Positions 36,150 through 44,534 of a stretch of 64,000 nt of DNA are shown piece after piece. The notes below the pieces were generated by a model, which saw only the letters and a program-made list of their open reading frames with translations, had not been told where the DNA came from and made no database searches. Both the position numbers and the translations under genes were made by a program. Position 1 is the stretch's first letter; each line of letters starts with the position of its first letter. The DNA comes from Streptomyces sp. (lineage in GTDB: Bacteria; Actinomycetota; Actinomycetes; Streptomycetales; Streptomycetaceae), in NCBI RefSeq assembly GCF_031181555.1, contig NZ_JAPSKQ010000005.1, positions 24,437-88,436 of the forward strand, written 5' to 3'.

Positions 36150-36467
36150 TCAGATCTTCCCCCGGCACAGCTCCAGCAGGGTCATCGCGAGCGGGGTGCC
36201 CGGCTTGCCCAGCGCGTCCCTGTAGCGGGCGAGGATCTCCATCTCGCGGGAGAGGTTCACGCGCCGGCCGCCGGAGGCGATCCGTTCCTTCTGGACGACG
36301 GCCGACACGGCCATCCGTTCCTGCACGAGGCCGATGATCCGGTCGTCGAGCGCGTCGATCCGCTCGCGGGCGCCGGTGATCGCCTCGGCGGCCTCGGCGG
36401 TGCGGGCGCCGGTCTTCTCGGCGGACCGCGTCGTCGTGGACTGCGTCGCGGCGGCGGTGACGGTCAT
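36150..36467 (-). CDS. chorismate mutase, AroQ class
   Basis: 105 aa. After a ~35-residue Ala/Thr-rich head comes a single all-helical AroQ domain: RERIDALDDRIIGLVQERMAVSAVVQKERIASGG, then RVNLSREMEILARYRDALG. The first Arg, the Arg/Lys positions of the long helix and the later Glu/Arg pair fit the intertwined dimer active site. It converts chorismate to prephenate for phenylalanine and tyrosine synthesis. ATG 36467 has GAGGAG at 7-nt spacing. Upstream on the same strand lies a leader peptide rich in Phe/Tyr and a terminator-like hairpin, so attenuation by aromatic amino acid supply is likely. Confidence 0.93.
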   Translation of the reverse strand: MTVTAAATQSTTTRSAEKTGARTAEAAEAITGARERIDALDDRIIGLVQERMAVSAVVQKERIASGGRRVNLSREMEILARYRDALGKPGTPLAMTLLELCRGKI

Positions 36468-36526
36468 GTCGGGGCTCCTCGATGGGTGGGTGCGGGATGC
36501 CCCGGAGCGACAGGGTCCGGGAAACG

Positions 36527-36563
36527 CCAGGCGCCCCGGACCTTGTCGGCCCGGGGCGCCTGG
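36527..36563 (-). promoter_or_regulatory. attenuator hairpin of chorismate mutase
   Basis: Perfect 13-bp stem (CCAGGCGCCCCGG / CCGGGGCGCCTGG) with an 11-nt loop, followed in the minus-strand RNA by CGUUUC. The loop plus the start of the second arm, GACAAGGUCCGG, can instead pair with CCGGACCCUGUC just downstream (11 of 12 positions), giving a mutually exclusive alternative structure. It lies between the leader peptide stop and the chorismate mutase start. Confidence 0.75.
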
Positions 36564-36582
36564 GAAGTCGCTTGTCAGATGC

Positions 36583-36654
36583 TCAAGCAGCACGACCATG
36601 GCAGCCGGCGGGCCGGTCGCCATAGGTAAAGAGGAAGGTCGGGTGCGTGAGCAT
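36583..36654 (-). CDS. Phe/Tyr leader peptide of chorismate mutase
   Basis: 23 aa. ATG 36654 opens a short frame beginning MLTHPTFLFTYGD with two Phe and one Tyr codons clustered within five residues, ending TGA at 36583, 19 nt before the attenuator stem. There is no Shine-Dalgarno; TTGGAC-N17-CATACT sits immediately upstream so the message is probably leaderless. Codons at the cluster (TTC, TTT, TAT) include two ending in T, rare in this genome. Family logic: a ribosome stalled for lack of Phe- or Tyr-tRNA would alter downstream RNA folding and relieve termination. Confidence 0.7.
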   Translation of the reverse strand: MLTHPTFLFTYGDRPAGCHGRAA

Positions 36655-36661
36655 GGCGCCC

Positions 36662-36690
36662 AGTATGCCGCGCATCCCCGGGGCGTCCAA
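36662..36690 (-). promoter_or_regulatory. candidate promoter of leader peptide / chorismate mutase
   Basis: Minus-strand TTGGAC, 17-nt spacer, CATACT, then GGGCGCC and the leader ATG at 36654. The geometry places transcription start at or next to the ATG. Confidence 0.6.
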
Positions 36691-36835
36691 CACGGATCGC
36701 ATGGTGAGACGCGCGTCCGCCCGGGGCGGCCCGGGGCCGCTAGGGGCCGCTCGGGGAGCGAGGGCGGGGGCTTTGCGCCCACCCCGGTAGAATCGGGAGA
36801 CACAAGACCCCCGCCCCACCGCCGGAAGGCACCTC

Positions 36836-38416
36836 GTGTCATCAGCGACTCCCGCTGCCAACGCGCCCGACACCGTCCTGGTCGTCGACTTCGGCGCACA
36901 GTACGCCCAGCTCATCGCCCGTCGCGTCCGCGAGGCGCGGGTCTACAGCGAGATCGTGCCGAGCACCATGCCGGTCGAGGAGATCCTCGCCAAGAACCCC
37001 GCGGCGATCATCCTGTCCGGCGGCCCCTCGTCCGTGTACGAGGAGGGCGCCCCCACCGTCGACCGCGCGCTCTTCGAGGCCGGCGTCCCCGTCTTCGGCA
37101 TGTGCTACGGCTTCCAGCTCATGGCCCAGAGCCTGGGCGGCCGGGTGGACAACACCGGCGCCCGTGAGTACGGCCGTACGGACCTGCACGTCGCCAGGGC
37201 GTCCTCCACCCTCTTCGAGGGCACCCCGGAGGAGCAGGCCGTCTGGATGTCGCACGGCGACGCCTGCTCCGCCGCTCCCGAGGGCTTCACCGTCACGGCC
37301 TCCACGGACGTCGTCCCGGTCGCCGCGTTCGAGAACGACGACAAGAAGCTCTACGGCGTCCAGTACCACCCCGAGGTGATGCACTCCACGCACGGGCAGC
37401 AGGTGCTGGAGCACTTCCTGTACCGGGGCGCGGGCCTGAGCCCCGACTGGACCACCGGCAACGTCATCGACGAGCAGGTCGCCGCCATCCGCGAACTGGT
37501 CGGCGACAAGCGCGCCATCTGCGGCCTGTCCGGCGGCGTGGACTCCGCCGTCGCCGCGGCCCTCGTCCAGAAGGCCATCGGCTCCCAGCTGACCTGCGTG
37601 TACGTCGACCACGGCCTGATGCGCAAGGGCGAGACCGAGCAGGTCGAGAAGGACTTCGTGGCCGCGACCGGCGTCCAGCTCAAGGTCGTCGACGCCGAGG
37701 AGCGGTTCCTCAAGGCGCTCGCCGGGGTCAGCGACCCCGAGGAGAAGCGGAAGATCATCGGCCGGGAGTTCATCCGGGTCTTCGAGCAGGCCCAGGCCGA
37801 GATCATCGCGGACGAGGGCCCGGCGGTGGAGTTCCTGGTCCAGGGCACGCTCTACCCGGACGTCGTCGAGTCCGGCGGCGGCACCGGCACCGCCAACATC
37901 AAGTCCCACCACAACGTCGGCGGCCTCCCCGAGGACCTCGAGTTCAAGCTGATCGAGCCGCTGCGCAAGCTGTTCAAGGACGAGGTCCGCATGGTCGGCC
38001 AGGAGCTCGGCCTGCCCGACGAGATCGTCCACCGCCAGCCCTTCCCTGGTCCCGGCCTCGGCATCCGCATCGTCGGCGAGGTGACCAAGGAGCGGCTCGA
38101 CCTGCTCCGCGAGGCCGACGCCATCGCCCGTGAGGAGCTGACCGCGGCCGGTCTCGACCGGGACATCTGGCAGTGCCCGGTGGTCCTGCTCGCGGACGTG
38201 CGGTCCGTCGGTGTCCAGGGCGACGGCCGGACCTACGGCCACCCGATCGTCCTGCGCCCGGTCTCCAGCGAGGACGCCATGACCGCCGACTGGTCCCGGC
38301 TGCCGTACGACGTCCTCGCGAAGATCTCGACCCGCATCACCAACGAGGTGCGGGACGTCAACCGCGTCGTCCTCGACGTGACCTCCAAGCCGCCGGGGAC
38401 CATCGAGTGGGAGTAG
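36836..38416 (+). CDS. guaA: GMP synthase (glutamine-hydrolysing)
   Basis: 526 aa, full length. The N-terminal class I glutamine amidotransferase domain (~12-205) has nucleophile C90 (GMCYG) and the H178/E180 pair (QYHPEV). The ATP pyrophosphatase domain has the P-loop SGGVDS, and the dimerisation domain ends in the invariant KPPGTIEWE. It converts XMP to GMP using glutamine and ATP, completing the pathway begun by guaB. GTG 36836 has GGAAGG at 6-nt spacing. TAGAAT (36788-36793) is a plausible -10. It is divergent from the chorismate mutase leader. Confidence 0.98.
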   Translation: MSSATPAANAPDTVLVVDFGAQYAQLIARRVREARVYSEIVPSTMPVEEILAKNPAAIILSGGPSSVYEEGAPTVDRALFEAGVPVFGMCYGFQLMAQSLGGRVDNTGAREYGRTDLHVARASSTLFEGTPEEQAVWMSHGDACSAAPEGFTVTASTDVVPVAAFENDDKKLYGVQYHPEVMHSTHGQQVLEHFLYRGAGLSPDWTTGNVIDEQVAAIRELVGDKRAICGLSGGVDSAVAAALVQKAIGSQLTCVYVDHGLMRKGETEQVEKDFVAATGVQLKVVDAEERFLKALAGVSDPEEKRKIIGREFIRVFEQAQAEIIADEGPAVEFLVQGTLYPDVVESGGGTGTANIKSHHNVGGLPEDLEFKLIEPLRKLFKDEVRMVGQELGLPDEIVHRQPFPGPGLGIRIVGEVTKERLDLLREADAIAREELTAAGLDRDIWQCPVVLLADVRSVGVQGDGRTYGHPIVLRPVSSEDAMTADWSRLPYDVLAKISTRITNEVRDVNRVVLDVTSKPPGTIEWE

Positions 38417-38437
38417 TCCCCGGGGCAGGTCCCAAGG

Positions 38438-38920
38438 TCACGTCCGCTTGAGCGTGCGCACCGGCTCTCCGGGCTTCCAGACCTGGACGACCAGGTAGGT
38501 GTCGTCCTCGACGAAGGTCCGCACGACCTCCGTCACCTCGGTGCGGAAGAGGTGGAACGGCTCCGGCGGTTCCACCTCTTCGGCGTACCTGGCCCTGGTC
38601 TCCGCGTCCTCGACCTCGATCGCCCGCCCGCTGATCCGGACGTCACCGCCGCCCATGCCCGTGCCCTCCCCGGGGTTCGCCTGGAGCGCGAAGCGCGGGT
38701 CGCGGCGCAGGTCGAGGGCCTTGAGCGAGTTCGGCATCATGCCGAGCCAGAGCTCTCCGTTCAGGAAGCGGACCTCCAGGCCGGTGGTGCGCGGTGAGCC
38801 GTCCCTGCGCAGCGTCGCGATGACGTGGTGGGTGTACGCGCCGAAGCGGGCCTCAACAATCTTCGCGAGATCGGGTTCGGCTGCGGCGAAGGCCTCCCAG
38901 TTCGTGTTCTTCGTGTTCAT
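38438..38920 (-). CDS. pyridoxamine 5'-phosphate oxidase-fold flavin/F420-binding protein
   Basis: 160 aa. The split-barrel pattern is visible: VIATLRRDGSPRTTGLEVRFLNGELWLGMMPNSLKALDLRRDPRFALQANP, followed by GGGDVRISGRAIEVED. Such small proteins bind FMN or F420 and reduce diverse substrates, or act in heme or cofactor chemistry; specificity is not visible. ATG 38920 has no Shine-Dalgarno; CACACT lies 6 nt upstream. A striking 14-bp-arm palindrome occupies positions 15-47 upstream of the ATG, implying tight control by a dimeric regulator. It is convergent with guaA, with only 21 bp between the stop codons. Confidence 0.85.
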   Translation of the reverse strand: MNTKNTNWEAFAAAEPDLAKIVEARFGAYTHHVIATLRRDGSPRTTGLEVRFLNGELWLGMMPNSLKALDLRRDPRFALQANPGEGTGMGGGDVRISGRAIEVEDAETRARYAEEVEPPEPFHLFRTEVTEVVRTFVEDDTYLVVQVWKPGEPVRTLKRT

Positions 38921-39295
38921 GGGGAGAGTGTGACGCGGATACCGGACATCTTGTGTCCGGTATCCGCGACGTCCTCCGGAGGGGGACACGTACGCGGCCC
39001 GCGCCGATCCGGGCCCTCGTCCTTTCCGGTCGCGGCGCGTCGGAGGCGTCCGGCCGGCCGGTACGCACCCGGGCGCCGTCGCTCCATGGTCCCGGCCGCA
39101 GGGGAATTCCCGCGGCCGGGTCAACACGGCACGTCGAAGTTCACCCGTCCGACCGGACCTGCCGAACGGAGAGGGCGTGGTGTAGGGCACAATTCGCTGT
39201 CGTCGCGGGGGAGTTGTCGGTGTGCGACGTGCGTCCTGCGGGCGTGCGCGTGGTTGTGGTCCTGGTCGGATGTGCGGGGAAGGCGGGCTTCGGAC
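38921..39295. other. divergent gap between PPOX gene and membrane protein gene
   Basis: 375 bp. It contains the long palindrome at 38935-38967; the rest shows no recognisable promoter for the plus-strand gene and no credible ORF. Confidence 0.5.
38935..38967. promoter_or_regulatory. 33-bp operator-like palindrome
   Basis: Perfect 14-bp arms GCGGATACCGGACA and TGTCCGGTATCCGC around TCTTG. It starts 14 bp upstream of the PPOX-fold gene ATG and would overlap its promoter. No regulator gene is adjacent. Confidence 0.75.
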
Positions 39296-40576
39296 GTGGC
39301 GGTGCAGGAGGCGAGACAGGGCGGCGCGGACGCGGCCACGCACGGGGGCGGCTGCACCTGCGGGGACTGCCCGCACGGGGCACGTGAGGGGCATCGGCGC
39401 GCGGTCGCCGCGTTCCTGCTGAAGCGGGACGAGTTCGCGGCCGGGCAGGGGCTTCCGGCCGCGGTGGCCCACTCGGCCTCCGCCTCCCGGCAATGGGTGT
39501 CGGAGGAGTTGACGCAGGCCGCGGAGGCCGTCGCCGAACGCGGGCGGGCCGAGGGCGCGGCATGGCTGGCCCGTCTGTGGCGCCGGACCGCGGTGGTCGT
39601 GTGGGCCGGGGTCGTGCTGCTGCTCCTGGGACAGGCGCTCACGGCGATCGGTGCGGGGTGGACCGCCGCGCGTACCGCGGGATTGACGGCCGCGCTGGTC
39701 GTCGCGGGCGCGCTGACCGCGGCGTCGTGGTTCCACCGGACGCGCGGTGGGGTGCTCGCGCCGGTGATCGGGGAGGACAACCGCCTCTCCACGTCCCGTG
39801 CGGTGGCCGCCGCCTGGGTGCTGTTCCTGGTGTACGCGGTGCTGGTTCTGGTGGGGCGGCTGGCGGTGGCCTCCGGGCACCGTGAGCGTGACGCGCTGAT
39901 CGCCGGGCTCGAACTCGCCCGGGGCGCGGGGGTGGTGACCGTCCTCGCCGTGGTGTGCGGGATCGCCGTGCTGGTGCGGCGGGTGGTCGGACTGCGGGTG
40001 CTGGGACAGCGGTTGCAGAAGGTGCGCGCCGACCGGCCCCGGGCGGCGGACCTGCTGACCGACGACGCGGGGCGGGGGACGTTCGCCGACATCCAGTACG
40101 TCGTGATCAGCGCCGTCGCCCTGGTGTTCGCGGCGGTGCGGCTGGCCCGGCGGCCGGACCAGTTGCCGGACCTGCCGTGGGGGCTCGCGGTGGTGGTGCT
40201 CGTGTCGGCGGCGACGTATCTCGCGGGGAAGTACGCGGAGGGCGGGCGGCCGGTGATCCTGTCGGTGGTGCGGGCGCGGGAGGCCGGCGATCTTGACGCG
40301 CCGATCCGGACCGGCGACGACATCGAGATCCGCGGGGCGGGGTTCGTGCCGGCGGGCGCTCAGGGGGCCGATCGGTTGTCGCGGATGGTCGTCCGGGTGG
40401 GGGCGGTGAACGTGCATGTGCCGCTGGTGCCGGTGACGGGCGGGTTCGACAACCCGACGGACACGTTGCTGACGGTGCCGGTACCGGCGGAGGTGGAGCC
40501 GGGGCGGGTGGAGGTACAGGTCGTGACGGCTGCGGGGGTGGAGACGAACCGGTATGCGATCGACGTGACGGAGTAG
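39296..40576 (+). CDS. six-pass membrane protein with Cys-rich N-terminus and C-terminal IPT-like domain
   Basis: 426 aa from GTG 39296 (GTG 39302 equally possible; GGGGAAGG is ~12 nt upstream). A short N-terminal Cys/His cluster (GGGCTCGDCPHG) could bind zinc. Six hydrophobic segments follow between residues ~95 and 320 (TAVVVWAGVVLLLLGQAL; AGLTAALVVAGALTAA; AAAWVLFLVYAVLVLV; GVVTVLAVVCGIAVLV; IQYVVISAVALVFAAV; GLAVVVLVSAATYLAG). The C-terminal ~100 residues look like an IPT/TIG-type beta sandwich (GDDIEIRGAGFVPAGA; LLTVPVPAEVEPGRVEVQVVTAAG). No function is recognised. Confidence 0.75.
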   Translation: MAVQEARQGGADAATHGGGCTCGDCPHGAREGHRRAVAAFLLKRDEFAAGQGLPAAVAHSASASRQWVSEELTQAAEAVAERGRAEGAAWLARLWRRTAVVVWAGVVLLLLGQALTAIGAGWTAARTAGLTAALVVAGALTAASWFHRTRGGVLAPVIGEDNRLSTSRAVAAAWVLFLVYAVLVLVGRLAVASGHRERDALIAGLELARGAGVVTVLAVVCGIAVLVRRVVGLRVLGQRLQKVRADRPRAADLLTDDAGRGTFADIQYVVISAVALVFAAVRLARRPDQLPDLPWGLAVVVLVSAATYLAGKYAEGGRPVILSVVRAREAGDLDAPIRTGDDIEIRGAGFVPAGAQGADRLSRMVVRVGAVNVHVPLVPVTGGFDNPTDTLLTVPVPAEVEPGRVEVQVVTAAGVETNRYAIDVTE

Positions 40577-40761
40577 GCGGGGCCGCGGCGCGGCTTGCGG
40601 TCCGGCGGGGGCCGATCCGGCGCTCACGACCGTGGTGGGGCCGGGGCCGCGGGCTGCTGATCCGCCCGCCGTCGGTTCGGCTCCTCGCCGTACGCGTGGG
40701 TACGCGGGCCGGACGATTCGAGGAAAAACCGTCCGCCGGGATTGAGCCGGGACCGAACGTC

Positions 40762-40791
40762 GTACGTATGGTCTGTGTACGTATGGTCTGT
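40762..40791 (+). repeat. exact tandem 15-bp direct repeat upstream of doxX
   Basis: GTACGTATGGTCTGT occurs twice in immediate succession. Each copy includes the palindrome TACGTA and a TATGGT hexamer that could serve as a -10. The repeat ends 41 bp before ATG 40833. Confidence 0.7.
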
Positions 40792-40832
40792 TGGGGCGGT
40801 CTCGGCATGGCGGTGAGAGGCGGCGGGCGGCG

Positions 40833-41363
40833 ATGACTCAAGGCATGCGCACGGACACGTACAGTCCCCGCTTCGACGGCGACAGGGACTGGCGGGACAT
40901 CGCGACCCGCTATGCCCTGGTACCTCTGCGGATCTTTCTCGGGATCACCTTCATCTACGCCGGCCTGGACAAACTCACCGACAGCGCCTTCATGAAGGAG
41001 GCCGGGGGCGGATCCATCGGTGACATGATGCGCGGCGTTCGTGATTCGTCCGCCGTTCCCGCACTGGTCGACATGGCGCTGGAGAGTCCCGTCGCGTTCG
41101 GTTACGCCATCGCCCTCGGGGAACTGGCCGTGGGGATCGGGGCCCTGCTCGGACTGCTCACCCGCCTGGTCGCCCTCGGTGGTGCGCTGATCTCCCTCAG
41201 CCTGTGGCTGACCGTGAGCTGGGCCGCCGATCCCTACTACTACGGGAACGACCTTCCGTACCTCATGGCCTGGACCCCGCTCGTGCTGGCGGGCGCCCCC
41301 CTGTTGTCCGTGGACGCGGCCCTGCGTGCGCGGCGGCGGCAGCGGACGGGGGAGTACCGGTAG
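40833..41363 (+). CDS. DoxX-family membrane protein
   Basis: 176 aa. The DoxX pattern is clear: four transmembrane segments, starting YALVPLRIFLGITFIYAGLDKLTD, then PVAFGYAIALGELAVGIGALLGLLTRLVALGGALISLSLWLTVSW and LPYLMAWTPLVLAGAPLLSVDAAL. DoxX proteins are subunits of thiosulfate-quinone oxidoreductase in archaea, or part of membrane redox complexes with SodA/SseA in mycobacteria. Here it stands alone, so the partner is unknown. ATG 40833 has GAGAGG about 12 nt upstream; ATG 40845 is possible. It is convergent with a small membrane protein gene. Confidence 0.9.
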   Translation: MTQGMRTDTYSPRFDGDRDWRDIATRYALVPLRIFLGITFIYAGLDKLTDSAFMKEAGGGSIGDMMRGVRDSSAVPALVDMALESPVAFGYAIALGELAVGIGALLGLLTRLVALGGALISLSLWLTVSWAADPYYYGNDLPYLMAWTPLVLAGAPLLSVDAALRARRRQRTGEYR

Positions 41364-41366
41364 GGG

Positions 41367-41594
41367 TCAGGCCGGTGTGTCCGAGTCGCGGGGGCCCGGC
41401 GCCCGGCGCCGGCGTATGCGGCCCGTCAGCAAGGCCACCGCGCCGGCCAGGCACAGGCCGCCCGTGACGACGGGGACCATGACGAACCACGGTGTCTCCC
41501 AGGCGCCGCCCGCGTCACCGGCGTAGAGCACGGCGGCGAAGGTGAGGAAGGCGCCCGCGACCAGCCTGCCGGGCTGGAACTCATGACGTAGCAC
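41367..41594 (-). CDS. small two-helix membrane protein, coupled to PspC-domain gene
   Basis: 75 aa. Two hydrophobic helices (LVAGAFLTFAAVLYAG and WFVMVPVVTGGLCLAGAVALLTG) and a basic RIRRRRAPG tail. GTG 41594 lies 14 bp inside the 3' end of the preceding PspC gene, whose TGA is at 41581-41583, and GGAGG sits 6 nt upstream within that gene. The overlap implies translational coupling and a shared function at the membrane. No family is recognised. It ends 3 bp before the convergent doxX stop. Confidence 0.85.
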   Translation of the reverse strand: MLRHEFQPGRLVAGAFLTFAAVLYAGDAGGAWETPWFVMVPVVTGGLCLAGAVALLTGRIRRRRAPGPRDSDTPA

Positions 41595-43062
41595 GGCTCA
41601 CCTCCGCCTGTCCCACGCCGACCTGGAGGTCCAGGTCGAGCGTGCCCGCCTTCTCGACGCCCGCGGGCGGACGCAGGGTCAGCTCCTTGTGCTTGCCCGG
41701 TGCCACGTCCACGTCCTTCTTCTCGTCGCCGGGCAACTGGATGTCGCCGACTCCCACGTCGATGCTCAGCTTCACGGTCACGTCCTCGGGGACGATCACA
41801 TGGATCCGGCCCAGGCCGGCATCCGCGCGTGTGGACACGGTCTCTCCCCCGGGCACCCGTATGCCGGACAGGTCCAGGGTGCCGGTGCCGGCGCCCACGT
41901 CGTAGGCCGGGCGTATCTGTGCGACCGAGGCGGGCTCCCAGGTCGTGCGCATCCACTCGGTGCCGATGTCCTCGGGGATCGCGGCCGAGCCGGCGAGCAG
42001 ACCCGCCGTGATGACCGCCAGGACGATGGACCCGGCCCCGGTGCGGCCCAGGAACGCGCTGACCGCCACACCGATGCCGAACACGGCGAGCGCACAGGCC
42101 AGGCCGGTCTGCAGGCTGGTGCCGAGGGGGTGTTCGTCCCAGGCCAGGCGGGTGCCGAGGACGGCCGCGAGGAGGGCGAGCAGGAAGATCCAGCCGCCGA
42201 TCCAGCGGGGACCGCGCGGCTTGGGCGGCCGGTGGCGCGGGACGTGCGTGTCGTCGCGGGCGCCGGCACGGGTGCCGAGGCCGATGTTGACGGCGGCCGC
42301 CACGTCCAGCTCGCGGGAGTCCCGGGGACCCCACAGATAGCCCGTGCCGCCGACGTGGGTGCCGTCCTTGACGATGGGGTCGCGCCACCAGGAGGGGAAG
42401 GCGGTGGGCGCCGGCGGGGCCTGGGGCTCCGGCGGGGCGTCCGCGGCGGCCTGGGCGGCGATGGGGTCGGGGCCGGGGGTGCCGCGCCGCCGGGACCAGT
42501 AGCCGGCGCCGGCGAGCAGCAGGGAGAGTATGACGGCGAAACTCAGCACGCCGCTGTTGTTCAGCATCGTGAGGAAGACACCGCAGCCGACCAGTGCGAA
42601 CAGCACGGCCGTCAGCGTGTGGCCGTCGACCCGGCCGGTCAGCAGCCTGCGGATCTCGTTCTCCTCCTCCTCGTCGTCGTAGGGGACGAGGAGCCAGGCG
42701 AAGCCGTAGAAGATGAGGCCGACGCCGCCGGTGGCGGAGAGCACCGCGAGGGTGATCCGGAAGATCACCGGGTCCATGTCGCACTGCCGGCCGAGCCCGG
42801 CACAGACCCCGCCGAGCAGCTTGTGCCGACGGTCGCGCCGGAAACGCTGGGGAGGTTCGGCCGCGTCCTCCTCGGCCGGATCCCGTGGTGCGGTCCCTCC
42901 TTCCTTTTCGTGCGCGCCCGCGTGCTCGCGCGCGCCCGCGTGGGCCGCGGCGCCGCGTGCCGGATCCGCGGCCGGCGCGGCGTCCTCCGGCGCGGTGCCC
43001 GGAGCCGGGCGCGGGCCGGAGCCGGGTCCCGGACCCGCTGCGGCGTGCTGGTGATCTGTCAT
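41581..43062 (-). CDS. PspC-domain membrane protein with LiaF-like C-terminal domain
   Basis: 493 aa. After a ~70-residue Ala/Pro/Gly-rich head, a PspC domain begins at RFRRDRRHKLLGGVCAGLGRQCDMDPVIFRITLAVLS with a helix ending in WLLVPYDDE. More transmembrane helices follow (~150-200 and ~290-370). The C-terminal ~120 residues form a DUF2154/LiaF-type beta-helix domain (AGTGTLDLSGIRVPGGETVSTRADAGLGRIHVIVPEDV). Such proteins restrain a neighbouring LiaRS-type two-component system under cell-envelope stress, and exactly such a pair lies divergent at 43242. ATG 43062 has no Shine-Dalgarno. Confidence 0.93.
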   Translation of the reverse strand: MTDHQHAAAGPGPGSGPRPAPGTAPEDAAPAADPARGAAAHAGAREHAGAHEKEGGTAPRDPAEEDAAEPPQRFRRDRRHKLLGGVCAGLGRQCDMDPVIFRITLAVLSATGGVGLIFYGFAWLLVPYDDEEEENEIRRLLTGRVDGHTLTAVLFALVGCGVFLTMLNNSGVLSFAVILSLLLAGAGYWSRRRGTPGPDPIAAQAAADAPPEPQAPPAPTAFPSWWRDPIVKDGTHVGGTGYLWGPRDSRELDVAAAVNIGLGTRAGARDDTHVPRHRPPKPRGPRWIGGWIFLLALLAAVLGTRLAWDEHPLGTSLQTGLACALAVFGIGVAVSAFLGRTGAGSIVLAVITAGLLAGSAAIPEDIGTEWMRTTWEPASVAQIRPAYDVGAGTGTLDLSGIRVPGGETVSTRADAGLGRIHVIVPEDVTVKLSIDVGVGDIQLPGDEKKDVDVAPGKHKELTLRPPAGVEKAGTLDLDLQVGVGQAEVSRATS

Positions 43063-43117
43063 GCGTCCATGGTGACGGGCGAGCCGCCGCGGCGGCAGCC
43101 GGTACGACCCTGGCCGG

Positions 43118-43207
43118 ACCCTGATATCGCCCCTGAGGCCGGGACCGGGAGATGTTCGACGGAGCCGGGCCGCGGAGATCAGGGGAGTCTCCGGGGCCGA
43201 CCCTGAT
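43118..43207. promoter_or_regulatory. repeated ACCCTGAT boxes in divergent PspC promoters
   Basis: ACCCTGAT occurs at 43118-43125 and 43200-43207, with an inverted copy ATCAGGGG at 43178-43185, inside the 179-bp gap between the PspC gene and the sensor kinase gene. The copies are candidate binding sites for the LuxR-type regulator encoded downstream. Confidence 0.5.
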
Positions 43208-43241
43208 GCTCCGGCAGTCCGGGCGTGTGACCATCGTTGGC

Positions 43242-44534
43242 ATGTCGGAAGCCGCAGCAGCGCCCATCGCCGAGCCGCGGCCGCCGCGCAAGCTCTACCG
43301 CAGCAGTGACGGACGCTGGCTCGGTGGTGTGGCGCGGGGGCTCGCCGGACACCTCGGGCTGCCCGTGGTCTGGGTACGGCTCGTCTTCGTCGGTCTGTTC
43401 ATGGCCGACGGTCTCGGCGCGCTGCTGTATGCCGCGTTCTGGTTCTTCGTGCCGCTCGGTGTCGGCGGCGTGGACGCGCAGAAGCCGCCCTCGCTGGTCA
43501 CCACCGAGACCTCGCCGGACGGCCGGCGCAGACTCGTCACCCGCAGACCGGACAAGGGACAGATCGTCGCCCTGCTCCTCATGGTCGTCGTGGCCATGAT
43601 CTTCGTGGGCAGTGTGGACATCAGCAACGGGACCAGGGCCTATCTCTGGCCGGCCGTGCTCGTCGGCGCGGGCGTGGCCCTGGTCTGGCGGCAGGCGGAC
43701 AACGCCCGCCGGGCCCGCTGGGTCGAGGTCGGCCGGCGCCGGCGCACGGTCACCCTGCTGCGGGCCGTCGTCGGCGTGCTGCTGGTGACCGCCGGGGTCT
43801 CGGGCATCTTCGTCCTCCAGGGCTCCGGTGCCCACCTCGGCTCCGTGCTGCAGGCGGCCCTGGCGGTCCTCGTCGGCATCACGCTCCTCGCCGGTCCCTA
43901 TCTCATCCGCATGACCCAGGACCTGTCCGAGGAGCGCCTGATGCGCATCCGCGCCCAGGAGCGGGCGGAGGTCGCCGCCCACGTCCACGACTCGGTGCTG
44001 CACACCCTCACCCTGATCCAGCGCAACGCGGACAACGCGGGCGAGGTGCGCCGCCTCGCCCGTGCCCAGGAGCGTGACCTGCGCACCTGGCTCTACAAGC
44101 CCGAGGGCACCGGCAAGGACGAGGCCGACGAGCCCACCACGCTCGCCGACGCCGTGCGGCGCAACGCCGCCGAGGTGGAGGACAAACACGGTGTTCCCAT
44201 CGAGGTCGTCGTCGTGGGCGACTGCCCGCTCGACGAGGGGATCGGCGCGCAGATGCAGGCCGCGCGCGAGGCGATGGTGAACGCCGCCAAGTACGGTGGC
44301 GAGGGGGGTGCCGTTCAGGTCTACGCCGAAGTCGAGGGAAAGACGGTGTTCGTGTCCGTCCGGGACCGCGGCCCCGGCTTCGACCTCGACTCGATACCCG
44401 CCGACCGCATGGGCGTTAGAGAATCGATCATCGGCCGCATGGAGCGCAACGGCGGCACGGCGCGGCTGCGTGCGGTGCCGGACGGCGGCACGGAGGTCGA
44501 GCTGGAGATGGAGAGGGCGGAGAAGACGTCATGA
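43242..44534 (+). CDS. PspC-domain sensor histidine kinase
   Basis: 430 aa. An N-terminal PspC domain (KLYRSSDGRWLGGVARGLAGHLGLPVVWVRLVFVGLF) is fused to several membrane helices and a HisKA_3/HATPase kinase core. The phospho-acceptor is H249 (AHVHDSVLHTLTLIQ); the ATP-binding N box (REAMVNAAKYGGEGG) and G box (VRDRGPGFDLDSIP) follow. The kinase should sense membrane state through the PspC and helix region and phosphorylate the regulator encoded directly after it; their ATGA start/stop overlap at 44531 shows tight coupling. ATG 43242 has no Shine-Dalgarno. Confidence 0.94.
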   Translation: MSEAAAAPIAEPRPPRKLYRSSDGRWLGGVARGLAGHLGLPVVWVRLVFVGLFMADGLGALLYAAFWFFVPLGVGGVDAQKPPSLVTTETSPDGRRRLVTRRPDKGQIVALLLMVVVAMIFVGSVDISNGTRAYLWPAVLVGAGVALVWRQADNARRARWVEVGRRRRTVTLLRAVVGVLLVTAGVSGIFVLQGSGAHLGSVLQAALAVLVGITLLAGPYLIRMTQDLSEERLMRIRAQERAEVAAHVHDSVLHTLTLIQRNADNAGEVRRLARAQERDLRTWLYKPEGTGKDEADEPTTLADAVRRNAAEVEDKHGVPIEVVVVGDCPLDEGIGAQMQAAREAMVNAAKYGGEGGAVQVYAEVEGKTVFVSVRDRGPGFDLDSIPADRMGVRESIIGRMERNGGTARLRAVPDGGTEVELEMERAEKTS

